DNA from: Blautia sp.
Lineage (GTDB): Bacteria > Bacillota > Clostridia > Lachnospirales > Lachnospiraceae
Direction of reading: 5' to 3'
Assembly (NCBI GenBank): GCA_017463155.1
Contig: JAFTPT010000001.1
Span: forward strand, 45,767 to 109,766
Length of the DNA stretch: 64,000 nt
The notes beneath the pieces are model-generated. The model made no database searches. It was not told the origin of the DNA and saw nothing but the letters and a program-made list of their open reading frames with translations. Positions 26,441 through 36,317 of this stretch are shown here, piece after piece (the stretch's first letter is position 1; each line of letters opens with the position of its first letter). Position numbers and translations under genes: made by a program.

Positions 26441-26806
26441 ATGAGTACGACAGAGGAACGCCATGAGCATGTCCTGGAGGACGGGACGGTGATCGTCCAT
26501 TCCCATGGAGAAGAACACGGGGGACATCATCATGGGCATACCCACAGCCATACGCAGACCAAGGCTGTGATAAACAGATTGTCACGTGCGATCGGGCATA
26601 TGGAATCCATCCGGCGGATGGTGGAGGACGGACGCGACTGCTCCGAGGTGCTGATCCAGCTCTCGGCTGTCAAGTCCGCGATCAACAATACGGCCAAGGT
26701 GATCCTGCAGGATCACATCGAGCACTGTATCGTGGATGCGCTGGAGCACGGCGATAAGGAATCGGTCAAAGAACTGGAGCGGGCGATCGACCGCTTTATC
26801 AAGTAA
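26441..26806 (+). CDS. CsoR/RcnR-family metal-sensing repressor with His-rich N-terminus
   Basis: 121 residues. The all-helical DUF156 core starts near residue 41 (VINRLSRAIGHMESIRRMVEDGRDC). The Cu(I)-type ligand set Cys67, His92, Cys96 (C-x24-H-x3-C) has exactly the spacing of Mycobacterium CsoR. The first 40 residues are His-rich (HEH, HSHGEEHGGHHHGHTHSH), which may bind Ni, Zn or Cu. A copper exporter gene is not adjacent; the next gene is mrp. The sensed metal is inferred and not proven. Confidence 0.88.
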   Translation: MSTTEERHEHVLEDGTVIVHSHGEEHGGHHHGHTHSHTQTKAVINRLSRAIGHMESIRRMVEDGRDCSEVLIQLSAVKSAINNTAKVILQDHIEHCIVDALEHGDKESVKELERAIDRFIK

Positions 26807-26823
26807 ACAGGAGGTAATGCCAG

Positions 26824-27654
26824 ATGGCAAAGGAGTGCAGTAATACGAGCTGTGACAAGAGCAGCTGCGAGGGCTGCGCACAGCGCAGCAAACCGGAGAG
26901 CTTTCAGGTTCCGGCAAACGAAAATTCAAAGATCAGCCACGTGATCGGTGTGATCAGCGGCAAGGGAGGCGTCGGAAAATCCTTTGTGACAGGATCGCTC
27001 GCCAACCTGATGAAGGCAAAAGGATGTCGGGTGGGGATCCTGGACGCGGACATCACGGGACCCTCGATCGGGCGCATGTACGGGATCACCGGCAGGGCCC
27101 AGGGAAATGAGAAGGAGTTCTATCCCCTCGAGACGGCCAACGGGATCAAGGTCATGTCCGTCAATTTTCTGCTGGAGACCGAGGAGACCCCGGTCGTCTG
27201 GCGCGGACCGATCCTCGGGAACGTGGTCAAGCAGTTCTGGTCGGATACGGTGTGGGGCGACCTTGATTACCTGTTCGTGGACATGCCGCCGGGAACCGGC
27301 GACGTGCCACTCACTGTTTTTCAGGCACTTCCGCTGGACGGCGTGATCGTCGTGACAAGCCCGCAGGACCTGGTCCGGATGATCGTCACCAAGGCCGTCA
27401 ATATGGCGGGGATGATGAACATTCCGGTGCTGGGCATCGTGGAGAATTACAGCTACATCAAATGTCCGGACTGCGGCAAAGAGATCAGCGTGTTCGGCGA
27501 GAGCCATATCGATGAGGTCTGCACGGAGCTTCGTGTTCCGCTGATCGGCAGGATGCCGATCGACCCGGATCTGGCCGTCAAGGCTGACAGCGGCAGCTTC
27601 AGCGAGATTCACAACAGTTACCTGGAGGCAGCAGATTCAGTACTTCCCAGATGA
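26824..27654 (+). CDS. Mrp/NBP35-family Fe-S carrier ATPase
   Basis: 276 residues. N-terminal Cys cluster (CSNTSCDKSSCEGC), deviant Walker A GKGGVGKS (about 43-50), LDADITGPSIGRMYG, DMPPGTGDVPLTV, and a C-terminal CPDCGKE pair that in this family holds a bridging 4Fe-4S cluster. A cytosolic scaffold or carrier for Fe-S cluster delivery. It follows the CsoR-like gene by 17 nt and precedes purL by 13 nt. Confidence 0.93.
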   Translation: MAKECSNTSCDKSSCEGCAQRSKPESFQVPANENSKISHVIGVISGKGGVGKSFVTGSLANLMKAKGCRVGILDADITGPSIGRMYGITGRAQGNEKEFYPLETANGIKVMSVNFLLETEETPVVWRGPILGNVVKQFWSDTVWGDLDYLFVDMPPGTGDVPLTVFQALPLDGVIVVTSPQDLVRMIVTKAVNMAGMMNIPVLGIVENYSYIKCPDCGKEISVFGESHIDEVCTELRVPLIGRMPIDPDLAVKADSGSFSEIHNSYLEAADSVLPR

Positions 27655-27667
27655 GAAAGGATTTCTG

Positions 27668-30600
27668 ATGAGCAACGTAAGAAGAGTCTATGTAGAAAAG
27701 AAACCCGAATTTGCGGTACAGGCGCGCGAACTGAAGCAGGAGATCCTCGGCTATCTCGGGATCGGCTCTGTCACGGACGTCCGTGTGCTGATCCGCTACG
27801 ATGTTGAGAACCTTGACCAGGATGTCTTTGAAAAAGCCTGCCGCTGCGTCTTTTCGGAGCCGCCGGTGGACGACCTCTACCTGGAAGAATTTCCCGCAGA
27901 AGCCGGCAGCAGGATCTTCTCCGTGGAATATCTTCCCGGCCAGTTTGACCAGCGGGCGGATTCCGCCGTACAGTGCGTGCAGTTCCTCAAGGAGGAGGCC
28001 GAGCCCATCATCCGCTCTGCCACTACCTATGTGATCGGGGGGAACGTAAGCGACGAGGAATTCGCGCAGATCAAAGCCCACTGCATCAACCCCGTCGATT
28101 CCCGCGAGACCGGCATGCAGAAGCCGGATACACTGGTGACGGTCTTTGACGAGCCGGAGGACATCCGGATCTTCGAAGGCTTTTCCGTCATGCCCGAGGA
28201 GGAGCTTAAGACGTTGTACGGCTCCCTGGGCCTTGCGATGACATTCAAGGATTTTCTTCATATCCAGAAGTACTACCGTGAGGAGGAAAAACGTGATCCG
28301 TCCGTGACGGAGATCCGCGTCCTGGACACCTACTGGTCGGATCACTGCCGCCATACCACCTTCTCAACAGAGCTGACGGAAGTGGAATTCGGCGACGGCG
28401 ATTACAGGGAGCCCATCGAAGGCACCTACCGCCGGTATCTTGCGGACAGGGAGATCCTGTACAAGGGACGGGACGACAAGTTCGTCTGCCTGATGGACCT
28501 GGCCCTTCTTGCCATGAAAAAACTGAAAGCCGAGGGGAAGCTTCAGGATCAGGAGGAATCCGACGAGATCAACGCCTGCAGCATCGTGGTGCCGGTGGAC
28601 GTGGATGGAGTGGAAGAGGAGTGGCTCATCAATTTCAAAAATGAGACCCACAATCATCCCACCGAGATCGAGCCCTTCGGCGGTGCGGCCACGTGCCTCG
28701 GCGGTGCGATCCGTGATCCGCTTTCCGGGCGTACCTATGTATACCAGGCCATGCGTGTGACCGGAGCCGCCGACCCGACCGTCTCCGTAAAAGAGACCCT
28801 GAAGGGCAAGCTTCCGCAGAAGAAGCTGGTGACCGGGGCCGCCCATGGCTACAGCTCCTACGGCAACCAGATCGGTCTGGCCACCGGCTATGTAAAAGAA
28901 ATCTATCATCCGGATTACGTGGCAAAGCGTATGGAGATCGGCGCTGTTCTGGGGGCCGCTCCCAGACGGGCCGTGATCCGTGAGAATTCCGATCCGGGCG
29001 ATGTGATCATCCTGCTCGGCGGCCGTACCGGCCGTGACGGCATCGGCGGAGCCACAGGCTCCTCCAAGGTGCACACCGAGGCCTCCATCGAGGTCTGCGG
29101 CGCGGAGGTCCAGAAGGGCAACGCGCCCACGGAGCGGAAGATCCAGCGTATGTTCCGCCGGGAAGAGGTCAGCCGTCTGATCAAGAAATGCAACGACTTC
29201 GGCGCGGGCGGTGTGTCCGTGGCCATCGGCGAGCTGGCACCGGGACTGAAAGTCGATCTTGACAAGGTCCCCAAGAAATACGCCGGCCTTGACGGCACCG
29301 AGATCGCGATCTCCGAATCCCAGGAGAGGATGGCGGTCGTGGTCGATCCGAAGGACGTGGATCAGTTCCTGGCCTACGCGTCGGAGGAGAACCTCGAAGC
29401 TGTTCCGGTCGCGGTGGTGACCGAAAGCCCGCGCCTTGTACTTTCCTGGCGCGGCAAGGAGATCGTCAACATCTCCCGCGCATTCCTGGATACGAACGGC
29501 GCCCATCAGGAGACCCGGGTGCACGTGGATATTCCGGACCGGGCAGGAAACCTGCTTCTTGAGAGGAACGACGTTCCCGACATCCGGCAGAAGTGGCTTT
29601 CGACCCTCGCCGACCTCAACGTCTGCTCCCAGAAGGGACTCGTGGAGATGTTCGACAGCTCCATCGGTGCGGCGAGCGTGCTGATGCCCTACGGCGGCAA
29701 ATACCAGCTGACCGAGACCCAGGCGATGGTCGCCAAGGTGCCGGTCGCGAATGGAAATACAAACACTGTGACCATGATGAGCTACGGCTTTGATCCCTAC
29801 CTGTCCTCCTGGAGTCCCTACCACGGAGCCGCCTATGCGGTGACCGAATCGGTGGCCAGGATCGTGGCGGCCGGCGGCGATTTCCGGAAGATCCGTTTTA
29901 CCTTCCAGGAGTACTTCCGCCGGATGACGGAGGATCCGTCCCGCTGGAGCCAGCCCTTCGCGGCTCTGCTCGGCGCGTACGCGGCGCAGCTGGGATACGG
30001 CCTTCCGTCCATCGGAGGCAAGGACAGCATGTCCGGGACCTTCAACGAGATCGACGTCCCGCCCACGCTGGTATCCTTTGCCGTGGACGTGGCAAAGCTT
30101 GGCGACGTGATCACGCCGGAGCTTAAGAAAGCCGGCAGCAAGCTGGTCTGGCTGCGTGCCGCCAGAGATTCCTTTGATCTGCCGGACTATGCCGCGATCA
30201 TGGAGCAGTACGAAAAGCTTCATCAGGATATGCAGGAAGGAAAAGTCCCGTCCGCGTATGCCCTTGACCGGCACGGCCTGGCGGCTGCGGTCAGCAAGAT
30301 GGCCTTCGGAAACAGGCTGGGCGTCCGGATCGAGCATGACGTGGATCCGCGGGACTTCTTTGCCCCGGGCTTCGGCGACCTGGTCCTGGAGGTACCGGCA
30401 GAAGAGGTTTCCACGCTTTCCATCACCTACCGGGTGATCGGCGAAGTGACGAACGAGGATGCTCTGGCGTACGGACATATCACCATCGGCATGGAGGAGG
30501 CGCTTACCGCCTGGAAAGGTACGCTGGAAAGCGTATTCCGTACCGATTCCGGTGAGAGGCAGCAGAAGAGCGAGGAACATGGCGACACCCCGGACGGCGT

Positions 30601-31459
30601 CACGCGGGACGGCGTTTTCTACGCGAACCAGGTGTACGTCTGCCGCCATAAAGTGGGCAGGCCCCGCGTCTTTATCCCGGTATTCCCGGGCACAAACTGC
30701 GAATATGACAGTGCCCGCGCCTTCCGGCGGGCCGGAGCGGATGTGGACGTGCAGGTGTTTAAGAACCTGACCGCGGCGGACATCCATGACTCGGTGGATC
30801 TGTTTGAGAGATCCATCAGCCAGGCCCAGATGATCATGTTCCCGGGCGGCTTCTCCGCCGGCGACGAACCGGACGGCAGCGCCAAATTCTTTGCCACCGC
30901 CTTCCAGAACGCCAGGATCAAGGAGGCAGTGGATAAGCTTCTCCATGAGCGTGACGGACTGGCCCTCGGCATCTGCAACGGATTCCAGGCCTTGATCAAG
31001 CTCGGGCTTGTCCCCTACGGTGAGATCTGCGGGCAGAAGGAGGATTCACCGACCCTGACCTACAACACCATCGGCCGTCACATCTCCAGGATGGTCTACC
31101 TGAAGGTGGTCAGCAACAAGTCTCCCTGGCTTGCCAAGGCGCAGCCGGGCGGGATCTACTGCAATCCGGCATCCCACGGGGAAGGACGTTTTGTCGCGAA
31201 CGACGAGTGGCTGAAAAAACTGCTTGCCAACGGGCAGGTGGCGACCCGCTACGCGACCGCGGACGGCGGGATCCTTCCGAATGATGAGGACTGGAATGTA
31301 AACGGTTCCTATCTGGCGATCGAGGGCATCACAAGCCCCGACGGCCGTGTGCTTGGCAAGATGGCGCACAGCGAGCGTCGTGACAACGGTGTCGCGATGA
31401 ATATCTACGGCGAACAGGATCTTAAGATCTTTGAAGCCGGCGTGGAATATTTCAGATGA
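27668..31459 (+). CDS. purL: Phosphoribosylformylglycinamidine synthase, single-chain type
   Basis: 1263 residues: the large one-chain form with synthetase halves and a C-terminal glutaminase, instead of the PurS/PurL/PurQ split. Synthetase markers are NHPTEIEPFGGAATCLGG and SIGGKDSMSGTF; the amidotransferase part has PGTNCEYD and the nucleophile Cys1103 in GICNGFQ, with SHGEGRFV near the end. It makes FGAM from FGAR, ATP and glutamine. Placed after mrp with only 13 nt between them; no other pur gene is in the window. Confidence 0.97.
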   Translation: MSNVRRVYVEKKPEFAVQARELKQEILGYLGIGSVTDVRVLIRYDVENLDQDVFEKACRCVFSEPPVDDLYLEEFPAEAGSRIFSVEYLPGQFDQRADSAVQCVQFLKEEAEPIIRSATTYVIGGNVSDEEFAQIKAHCINPVDSRETGMQKPDTLVTVFDEPEDIRIFEGFSVMPEEELKTLYGSLGLAMTFKDFLHIQKYYREEEKRDPSVTEIRVLDTYWSDHCRHTTFSTELTEVEFGDGDYREPIEGTYRRYLADREILYKGRDDKFVCLMDLALLAMKKLKAEGKLQDQEESDEINACSIVVPVDVDGVEEEWLINFKNETHNHPTEIEPFGGAATCLGGAIRDPLSGRTYVYQAMRVTGAADPTVSVKETLKGKLPQKKLVTGAAHGYSSYGNQIGLATGYVKEIYHPDYVAKRMEIGAVLGAAPRRAVIRENSDPGDVIILLGGRTGRDGIGGATGSSKVHTEASIEVCGAEVQKGNAPTERKIQRMFRREEVSRLIKKCNDFGAGGVSVAIGELAPGLKVDLDKVPKKYAGLDGTEIAISESQERMAVVVDPKDVDQFLAYASEENLEAVPVAVVTESPRLVLSWRGKEIVNISRAFLDTNGAHQETRVHVDIPDRAGNLLLERNDVPDIRQKWLSTLADLNVCSQKGLVEMFDSSIGAASVLMPYGGKYQLTETQAMVAKVPVANGNTNTVTMMSYGFDPYLSSWSPYHGAAYAVTESVARIVAAGGDFRKIRFTFQEYFRRMTEDPSRWSQPFAALLGAYAAQLGYGLPSIGGKDSMSGTFNEIDVPPTLVSFAVDVAKLGDVITPELKKAGSKLVWLRAARDSFDLPDYAAIMEQYEKLHQDMQEGKVPSAYALDRHGLAAAVSKMAFGNRLGVRIEHDVDPRDFFAPGFGDLVLEVPAEEVSTLSITYRVIGEVTNEDALAYGHITIGMEEALTAWKGTLESVFRTDSGERQQKSEEHGDTPDGVTRDGVFYANQVYVCRHKVGRPRVFIPVFPGTNCEYDSARAFRRAGADVDVQVFKNLTAADIHDSVDLFERSISQAQMIMFPGGFSAGDEPDGSAKFFATAFQNARIKEAVDKLLHERDGLALGICNGFQALIKLGLVPYGEICGQKEDSPTLTYNTIGRHISRMVYLKVVSNKSPWLAKAQPGGIYCNPASHGEGRFVANDEWLKKLLANGQVATRYATADGGILPNDEDWNVNGSYLAIEGITSPDGRVLGKMAHSERRDNGVAMNIYGEQDLKIFEAGVEYFR

Positions 31460-31503
31460 TCCGGAGGCCGCTCTGGCCGCCGCGGATCGATCCTCTAAAC
31501 GAA

Positions 31504-31529
31504 CAAAGAGCCGCTTTTGCGGCTCTTTG
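31504..31529 (+). terminator. Hairpin after purL, probable terminator
   Basis: CAAAGAGCCGC (31504-31514) and GCGGCTCTTTG (31519-31529), 11 bp with a TTTT loop. The T-run after it is short, so termination efficiency is uncertain. Confidence 0.6.
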
Positions 31530-31738
31530 CGCATTCATGCGCACTTGCACCGGCAGGTATCCTGCCCGATGCGTTTATCGCATTTTTCGAAAAACACGAA
31601 AACGCGTTCGAAACACATGGGAAAATGTGGACTTGGATATGGTCATATCCACTAAATCTAAGTAGAGCAAATATGCGCATGTTTTACAAAAATTACTTTG
31701 CTGACATTTTATGATTAGCATCCTTTTTCGAAAACTGG
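31530..31738. other. AT-rich, palindrome-dense intergenic stretch
   Basis: The 376 bp between purL and the CarD-like gene hold no gene. Visible are TGCGCAT/ATGCGCA (31528-31543), GGCAGG/CCTGCC (31552-31566), TTTTTCGAAAAA (31583-31594), TGGATATG/CATATCCA (near 31634-31651) and a second TTTTCGAAAA (31723-31732). Composition is clearly more AT-rich than the flanking genes. A weak promoter is at its end. Confidence 0.5.
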
Positions 31739-31744
31739 TAAAAT
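31715..31744 (+). promoter_or_regulatory. Possible promoter of the CarD-like gene
   Basis: TTAGCA (31715-31720), 18-bp spacer, TAAAAT (31739-31744). Confidence 0.5.
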
Positions 31745-31835
31745 AAAAAGGGAAACAGGTGTTTATTCCGCAGTTTCCGGCGGGGAAAGCATCCGGAAAA
31801 CGATGAACTGCGGTCAGAGAAAAAGGATGGAAAGT

Positions 31836-32345
31836 ATGTTTGAAAAGGGAGAATACGTCATTTACGGACATGTGGGGATCTGCCAGGTGATGGGCACCAC
31901 GACGATGGACCTGGATGGAATTCCCAAGGACAGACTTTACTATGTGCTGCAGCCGGACGGAAAAGGTTCCGGCAGGATCTATACGCCGGTCGACAACGGC
32001 AAACCTGTGCTCCGCAAGATCATGACCAGGGACGAGGCCGAGGCGCTGATCTCGGACATTCCCGAGATCGAGACACTGGAGATCGAGAACGACAAGCTGC
32101 GGGAGGAAAAGTACAAGGAGTGTCTGAAGACCTGTAACGGCCGGGAACTGATCCGCATCATCAAGACGATCTATTCGCGCCGCCGCCAGAGGCTGAAGAG
32201 CGGCAAGAAGGTGACCGCTGTGGATGAGCGGTACATGAAGCTGGCGGAGGACAATCTCTACGCGGAGCTCGCCATGCTGCTCGAGATCCCGAAGGATCAT
32301 GTGGTATCCTACATCTCACAGAAATGTGGAAATACGGGAGCCTGA
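31836..32345 (+). CDS. CarD/CdnL-family transcription regulator
   Basis: 169 residues. The N-terminal Tudor-like domain (MFEKGEYVIYGHVGICQVMG, YYVLQPDGKGSGRIYTPVDN) binds the RNA polymerase beta subunit in this family; the helical C-terminal part ends in a basic/hydrophobic segment. CarD-type proteins stabilise the open promoter complex, often at rRNA and tRNA promoters. The start MFEKGEY is the conserved one; in-frame ATGs at 31803 and 31827 would add a non-conserved lead. Single gene, followed by tRNA-Met. Confidence 0.9.
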   Translation: MFEKGEYVIYGHVGICQVMGTTTMDLDGIPKDRLYYVLQPDGKGSGRIYTPVDNGKPVLRKIMTRDEAEALISDIPEIETLEIENDKLREEKYKECLKTCNGRELIRIIKTIYSRRRQRLKSGKKVTAVDERYMKLAEDNLYAELAMLLEIPKDHVVSYISQKCGNTGA

Positions 32346-32384
32346 GAATGACGATCCGGCATTGCCGGAAAGATGAAAAAAGTG

Positions 32385-32413
32385 TTGACAAGGATAATTA
32401 TCCATTATATAAT
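32385..32413 (+). promoter_or_regulatory. Consensus promoter of tRNA-Met
   Basis: TTGACA (32385-32390), exactly 17 bp, TATAAT (32408-32413): a full sigma-A consensus, as expected for a stable RNA gene. Confidence 0.92.
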
Positions 32414-32466
32414 AGCAAAGCAGGTCAAGCACTGGACAGCAAAAACCAGGGTTTATCTGCTTTTGT

Positions 32467-32540
32467 GGCGAGATAGCTCAGCTGGCTAGAGCACACGGTT
32501 CATACCCGTGGTGTCGAGGGTTCAAGTCCCCCTCTCGCTA
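32467..32540 (+). tRNA. tRNA-Met (anticodon CAT), elongator
   Basis: 74 nt that fold as a cloverleaf: acceptor GGCGAGA with TCTCGCT (one G-U), D-arm AGCTCAGCTGGCTAGAGC, anticodon stem-loop CACGG-TTCATAC-CCGTG with CAT, T-arm GAGGGTTCAAGTCCCCC (approximate). The anticodon arm and the GCTA end match the Bacillus elongator tRNA-Met closely. It lacks the C1-A72 mismatch of an initiator. CCA is not encoded. Ile-CAT cannot be fully excluded. Confidence 0.93.
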
Positions 32541-32550
32541 CTCTTGAAGT

Positions 32551-32586
32551 CCCGGGAACTCTGAGTTCAGATTTCCCGGGCTTTTT
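32551..32586 (+). terminator. Terminator after tRNA-Met
   Basis: CCCGGGAA (32551-32558) with TTCCCGGG (32573-32580), an inner CTGA/TCAG pair, and TTTTT after C. Confidence 0.9.
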
Positions 32587-32649
32587 GTTTCATAGGAAAG
32601 TACTCTGTACTGTTCTTTTACATGAAATCCCGGCGGAGGCATCAGAGTC

Positions 32650-35600
32650 ATGCTGCAGATCAAGGACATATGTAAAGAATATAATACCGGCGGATTTGTG
32701 CAGAAAGCGCTGGATCACGTAAGCCTGAGCTTCCGGGACAGCGAGTTTGTCGCGATCCTCGGACCCAGCGGGTCCGGCAAGACGACGCTCCTGAATGTGA
32801 TCGGCGGTCTGGACCGCTACGACAGCGGTGACCTGATCATCAATGATGTGTCCACGCGCAGGTACAATGACCGGGACTGGGATGCCTACCGGAATCATTC
32901 GGTAGGATTTATTTTTCAGAGCTACAATCTGATCCCGCATCAGACCGTCCTGGCGAACGTGGAGCTTGCCCTGACGATTGCCGGGATCTCGCGGGAGGAG
33001 CGGACGAGGCGCGCAAAGGAAGCCCTCGAGAGAGTCGGCCTGGGGCAGCAGCTGCACAAACGCCCCAGCCAGATGTCCGGCGGACAGATGCAGCGTGTCG
33101 CCATCGCCCGGGCACTGGTCAATGAGCCGGACATCCTTTTGGCCGACGAGCCCACGGGCGCCCTCGACAGTGAGACCAGCATCCAGGTCATGGAGCTTTT
33201 GAAGGAAGTGGCCGCCGACCGCCTGGTCGTGATGGTCACGCACAATCCGGAACTGGCGCGCCAGTACGCCACCCGGGTCGTGGAGGTCAAGGACGGTCAC
33301 ACGATCGCGGATTCCGACCCCTTCGAGCCGGAGACAAAGGACAACGCTGATTACCGGCATGCAAGGCTCGGCAAAGCCTCCATGTCTTTTCTGACGGCGC
33401 TTGGCCTGAGCTTCAACAACCTCGGAACAAAGCTCAAGAGGACTCTTCTGGTGGCTTTTGCCGGATCCATCGGCATCATCGGTATCGCTCTGATCATGTC
33501 CGTGTCCAACGGCATGAACCGGTACATCGACACGATCCAGCAGGAGACATTGAGCGAATATCCGATTCAGGTGACCAGCAGCACCTTCGATTTTTCCTCC
33601 TTTGCCATGGCACCGACGGAGACCCAGCAGATCCCGATGGACGCCGAGGTGAAGGAGATGCAGGTCGTGGAAGGACTGTTTTCCACGGTGGCAACCAACG
33701 ATCTGCATTCTCTCAAATCGTATTTTGACCAGGGCGAGAGCGGGATCGAGCAGTATACACAGGCACTGGAGTATTCCTACGGGGTCTCTCCGGTCATCTA
33801 TACGCAGAAGAAGGATACCGTCCGGCAGGTCCATCCGGATCAGACCTTTGCCGCCATGGGTTTTGGCGGAAACAGCTTCAGCTCGATGTTCATGGGCGGC
33901 GGCACCGACGTGTTCCATGCCATGCCCGAGACGGAAAAGCTGTATACGACCCAGTACGAGGTAAAGGCAGGACGATGGCCGTCCGCCTACAATGAATGCG
34001 TCCTGGTCCTTACGGAGAACGGGTTCGTCAGCGATCTGACCCTGTACGCCATGGGGGTCAAGGACGGAGCCGAGCTGGATGAGATGGTGGAACGTTTTAT
34101 CGCCGGTGAATCCTCCGTCGTCCCGGAAAAGCCCGGCGCCTACCGGTATGAGGACTTTGTCGGCATCACCTTCCGGCTGGTGGATCCGGCCTCCCTGTAC
34201 TCCTACGATGAAGAATTCAAGGTGTGGGCGGATAAATCCGGCGATAAGAGCTTTCTCCGGCAGGTCGTGGAGGAGGGCGAAGAGCTGACGCTGGTCGGCG
34301 TCGTACAGCCGAAGGCGAATGCCAATTCCGCCATGCTGAACCGGGGGATCAACTACCCCGCGGACCTTGTATACCACGTGATCGAAAAAGCCGGGGAGAG
34401 CGAGATCGTAAGGTCACAGCTGGATGACCCGGATACGGACGTGATCACCGGCAAGAAATTCGGCGAGGAAAGTGAGCAGGAGGAGTTTTCCCTGGGCAGT
34501 CTCTTTGACATCGATGCCGAAGCGATGCAGAAGGCGTTCCAGTTTGATCCAAGTGCACTTTCCTTTGATGCTTCTTCCCTGCAGAATCTGGGACAGGGCA
34601 TGGACTTCTCGAACGCGATCGATCCGGACCAGTTTGCCGGGATCTTCCCGGAACTCACGGCCGAAGACATCGCGGGACTCTTTGTCCGCATACAGGTCGA
34701 TGTTTCCCTTGAGAACGCGCAGCAGGTGATGCGGGATGTGACGGAATCCTATCTGGATTACGCCTCCGACAATGCCTCAACAGACTATGCGCGTCTTCCG
34801 GAAGCACTGCAGGCTTATTTTGCCACGGACGCGGCCCGGGAGATCATCGTGGCCGGGATCCGTGAGGCCATCAACAACAGCAGCCCCGGTGCCATCAACG
34901 GACAGCGTCTGCAGAACCTGATCAGCCGCGTGATGGACGGATTTGTTTCCTATGTCCGTTCCGCCGGACTTCCCAATGTGCAGCAGCTCATCAGCGATTA
35001 CCTGGCCGGGAACCTGTCCATAGACCGGCTCCAGCAGATGTTTAATCAGTATATGTCCGGATATCTGGCCTCTTCCGGCGTGGCCGGGATCCTCCAGGGC
35101 GAGGTGGACGCCATTATCCGGGACCTGGTATCGTCCGGAGGCAGCAACGAAACGGCCCGCAAGGTCCTTCAGCAGCTCCTGGAGGGTTATAATGCCTATG
35201 CGGTCGAAAACGGGCTTCCCGAGCCTGCAAAGCTGCGGGATTCCTTCTCGCAGTACATGGCTACGGAGGAGGCGCGTACGCTTCTGACGGAGGGTGTGGG
35301 AAAGATCGTCAACACCGACCAGCTGCAGGAGCAGCTGCAGGCGGAGATGCAGAACTACACCAAGGATATCGGAACGAGGCTCGGACAGGTCATGCAGTCC
35401 ATGATGGGGAAGATCGGCAGCTCGATCGCGGACGCTCTGACGGGCGCCATGTCCTCGCTGGCCGGAAGCCTCGGGAACATCTTCAACATTGACGGTTCCG
35501 CCTTCGCGGACGCCATCAAGATGAATATGGACGGCGAGGATCTGCGGGCACTGATGACCTCGCTGCTGAACACGGACCAGGGGAGCTACGAGAGCAATCT

Positions 35601-36207
35601 GACCAAGCTCGGTTATGCGGATCTCGACGCACCCACAGCCATCACGATCTACCCGCGTGATTTTGAAAGCAAGGACGGGGTCCTGTCGATCCTGGACACC
35701 TACAACGAGACCATGGCGGAGGCGGGAGAGGATGACAAGACCATCTCCTACAACGACATGGTGGGCACGATGATGGATTCCGTGACCGAGATCATCAACG
35801 CGATCAGCTATGTACTGGTGGCCTTCGTTTCGATCTCCCTGGTGGTCTCCTCGATCATGATCGGCGTCATCACCTACATCAGTGTGCTGGAGCGGAAAAA
35901 GGAGATCGGTATCCTGCGCGCCATCGGGGCCTCCAAGAGGAACGTCTCCTCAGTCTTCAACGCGGAAACCTTCATCATCGGGGCTCTTTCGGGCATTATC
36001 GGAATCGTGATCTCGCTCCTGCTTCTGATTCCGGGCAACTACCTGATCCATCATTTTACGGACCAGCCCGATCTGAACGCGTGGCTCCCGGTGGACGCCG
36101 CCGCCATGCTGGTCCTTCTGAGCATCATACTGACCATGATCGGAGGGTTGATCCCCTCCAGGCAGGCCGCCAAGTGTGACCCCGTCACCGCACTCAGGAC
36201 CGAATAA
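32650..36207 (+). CDS. ABC transporter fusion: ATPase plus FtsX/MacB-type permease with very large ectodomain
   Basis: 1185 residues. The first 225 are a MacB/LolD-type ATPase: Walker A GPSGSGKT (38-45), Q-loop FIFQSYN, signature [10 protein letters not shown], Walker [14 protein letters not shown] permease follows: one helix near 258-280 ([24 protein letters not shown]), an extracytoplasmic region of roughly 750 residues, and three C-terminal helices with the FtsX motif [19 protein letters not shown] and end [18 protein letters not shown]. Such proteins work as mechanotransmitters or export lipoproteins and peptides. Here the ectodomain is longer than in typical MacB (about 220) and rich in Gln/Ala helices. 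Substrate unknown; no adjacent two-component system. Confidence 0.92.
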   Translation: MLQIKDICKEYNTGGFVQKALDHVSLSFRDSEFVAILGPSGSGKTTLLNVIGGLDRYDSGDLIINDVSTRRYNDRDWDAYRNHSVGFIFQSYNLIPHQTVLANVELALTIAGISREERTRRAKEALERVGLGQQLHKRPSQMSGGQMQRVAIARALVNEPDILLADEPTGALDSETSIQVMELLKEVAADRLVVMVTHNPELARQYATRVVEVKDGHTIADSDPFEPETKDNADYRHARLGKASMSFLTALGLSFNNLGTKLKRTLLVAFAGSIGIIGIALIMSVSNGMNRYIDTIQQETLSEYPIQVTSSTFDFSSFAMAPTETQQIPMDAEVKEMQVVEGLFSTVATNDLHSLKSYFDQGESGIEQYTQALEYSYGVSPVIYTQKKDTVRQVHPDQTFAAMGFGGNSFSSMFMGGGTDVFHAMPETEKLYTTQYEVKAGRWPSAYNECVLVLTENGFVSDLTLYAMGVKDGAELDEMVERFIAGESSVVPEKPGAYRYEDFVGITFRLVDPASLYSYDEEFKVWADKSGDKSFLRQVVEEGEELTLVGVVQPKANANSAMLNRGINYPADLVYHVIEKAGESEIVRSQLDDPDTDVITGKKFGEESEQEEFSLGSLFDIDAEAMQKAFQFDPSALSFDASSLQNLGQGMDFSNAIDPDQFAGIFPELTAEDIAGLFVRIQVDVSLENAQQVMRDVTESYLDYASDNASTDYARLPEALQAYFATDAAREIIVAGIREAINNSSPGAINGQRLQNLISRVMDGFVSYVRSAGLPNVQQLISDYLAGNLSIDRLQQMFNQYMSGYLASSGVAGILQGEVDAIIRDLVSSGGSNETARKVLQQLLEGYNAYAVENGLPEPAKLRDSFSQYMATEEARTLLTEGVGKIVNTDQLQEQLQAEMQNYTKDIGTRLGQVMQSMMGKIGSSIADALTGAMSSLAGSLGNIFNIDGSAFADAIKMNMDGEDLRALMTSLLNTDQGSYESNLTKLGYADLDAPTAITIYPRDFESKDGVLSILDTYNETMAEAGEDDKTISYNDMVGTMMDSVTEIINAISYVLVAFVSISLVVSSIMIGVITYISVLERKKEIGILRAIGASKRNVSSVFNAETFIIGALSGIIGIVISLLLLIPGNYLIHHFTDQPDLNAWLPVDAAAMLVLLSIILTMIGGLIPSRQAAKCDPVTALRTE

Positions 36208-36210
36208 AAC

Positions 36211-36268
36211 CGAACGGGGGGACGGTTCTTCGTTCCGGTCGAACGGGGGGACGGTTCTTCGTTCCACG
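36211..36268. repeat. GGGGACGGTTCT repeat, copy 3 (direct tandem form)
   Basis: Two head-to-tail 29-bp units (36211-36239, 36240-36268), identical except at the last bases. Each has GAACGGGGGGACGGTTCTTC with GAACG/CGTTC ends that can pair. The same GGGGACGGTTCT core as at 2851-2921 and 25199-25292, but arranged in direct instead of inverted orientation. It lies directly behind the ABC-FtsX stop. Confidence 0.88.
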
Positions 36269-36317
36269 CAAACGACGGCGCAGCAAAGAAACACCGATCA
36301 GGCTGGAGGAAATGCAG

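Noticed and set aside
28364-30946. Long open frame of 860 codons on the minus strand opposite purL
   Set aside because: It is the antisense shadow of a well conserved gene with strong codon bias, shows no recognisable domain, and has unnatural composition rich in His, Arg and Gly.
32467-32540. tRNA-Ile (CAT, lysidine) instead of tRNA-Met
   Set aside because: The anticodon arm and acceptor end fit elongator tRNA-Met of Bacillus; a definite call would need tRNAscan-SE isotype scores.
36211-36268. CRISPR-like array
   Set aside because: Only two adjacent units without spacers, and the core is shared with dispersed palindromes; no cas genes.
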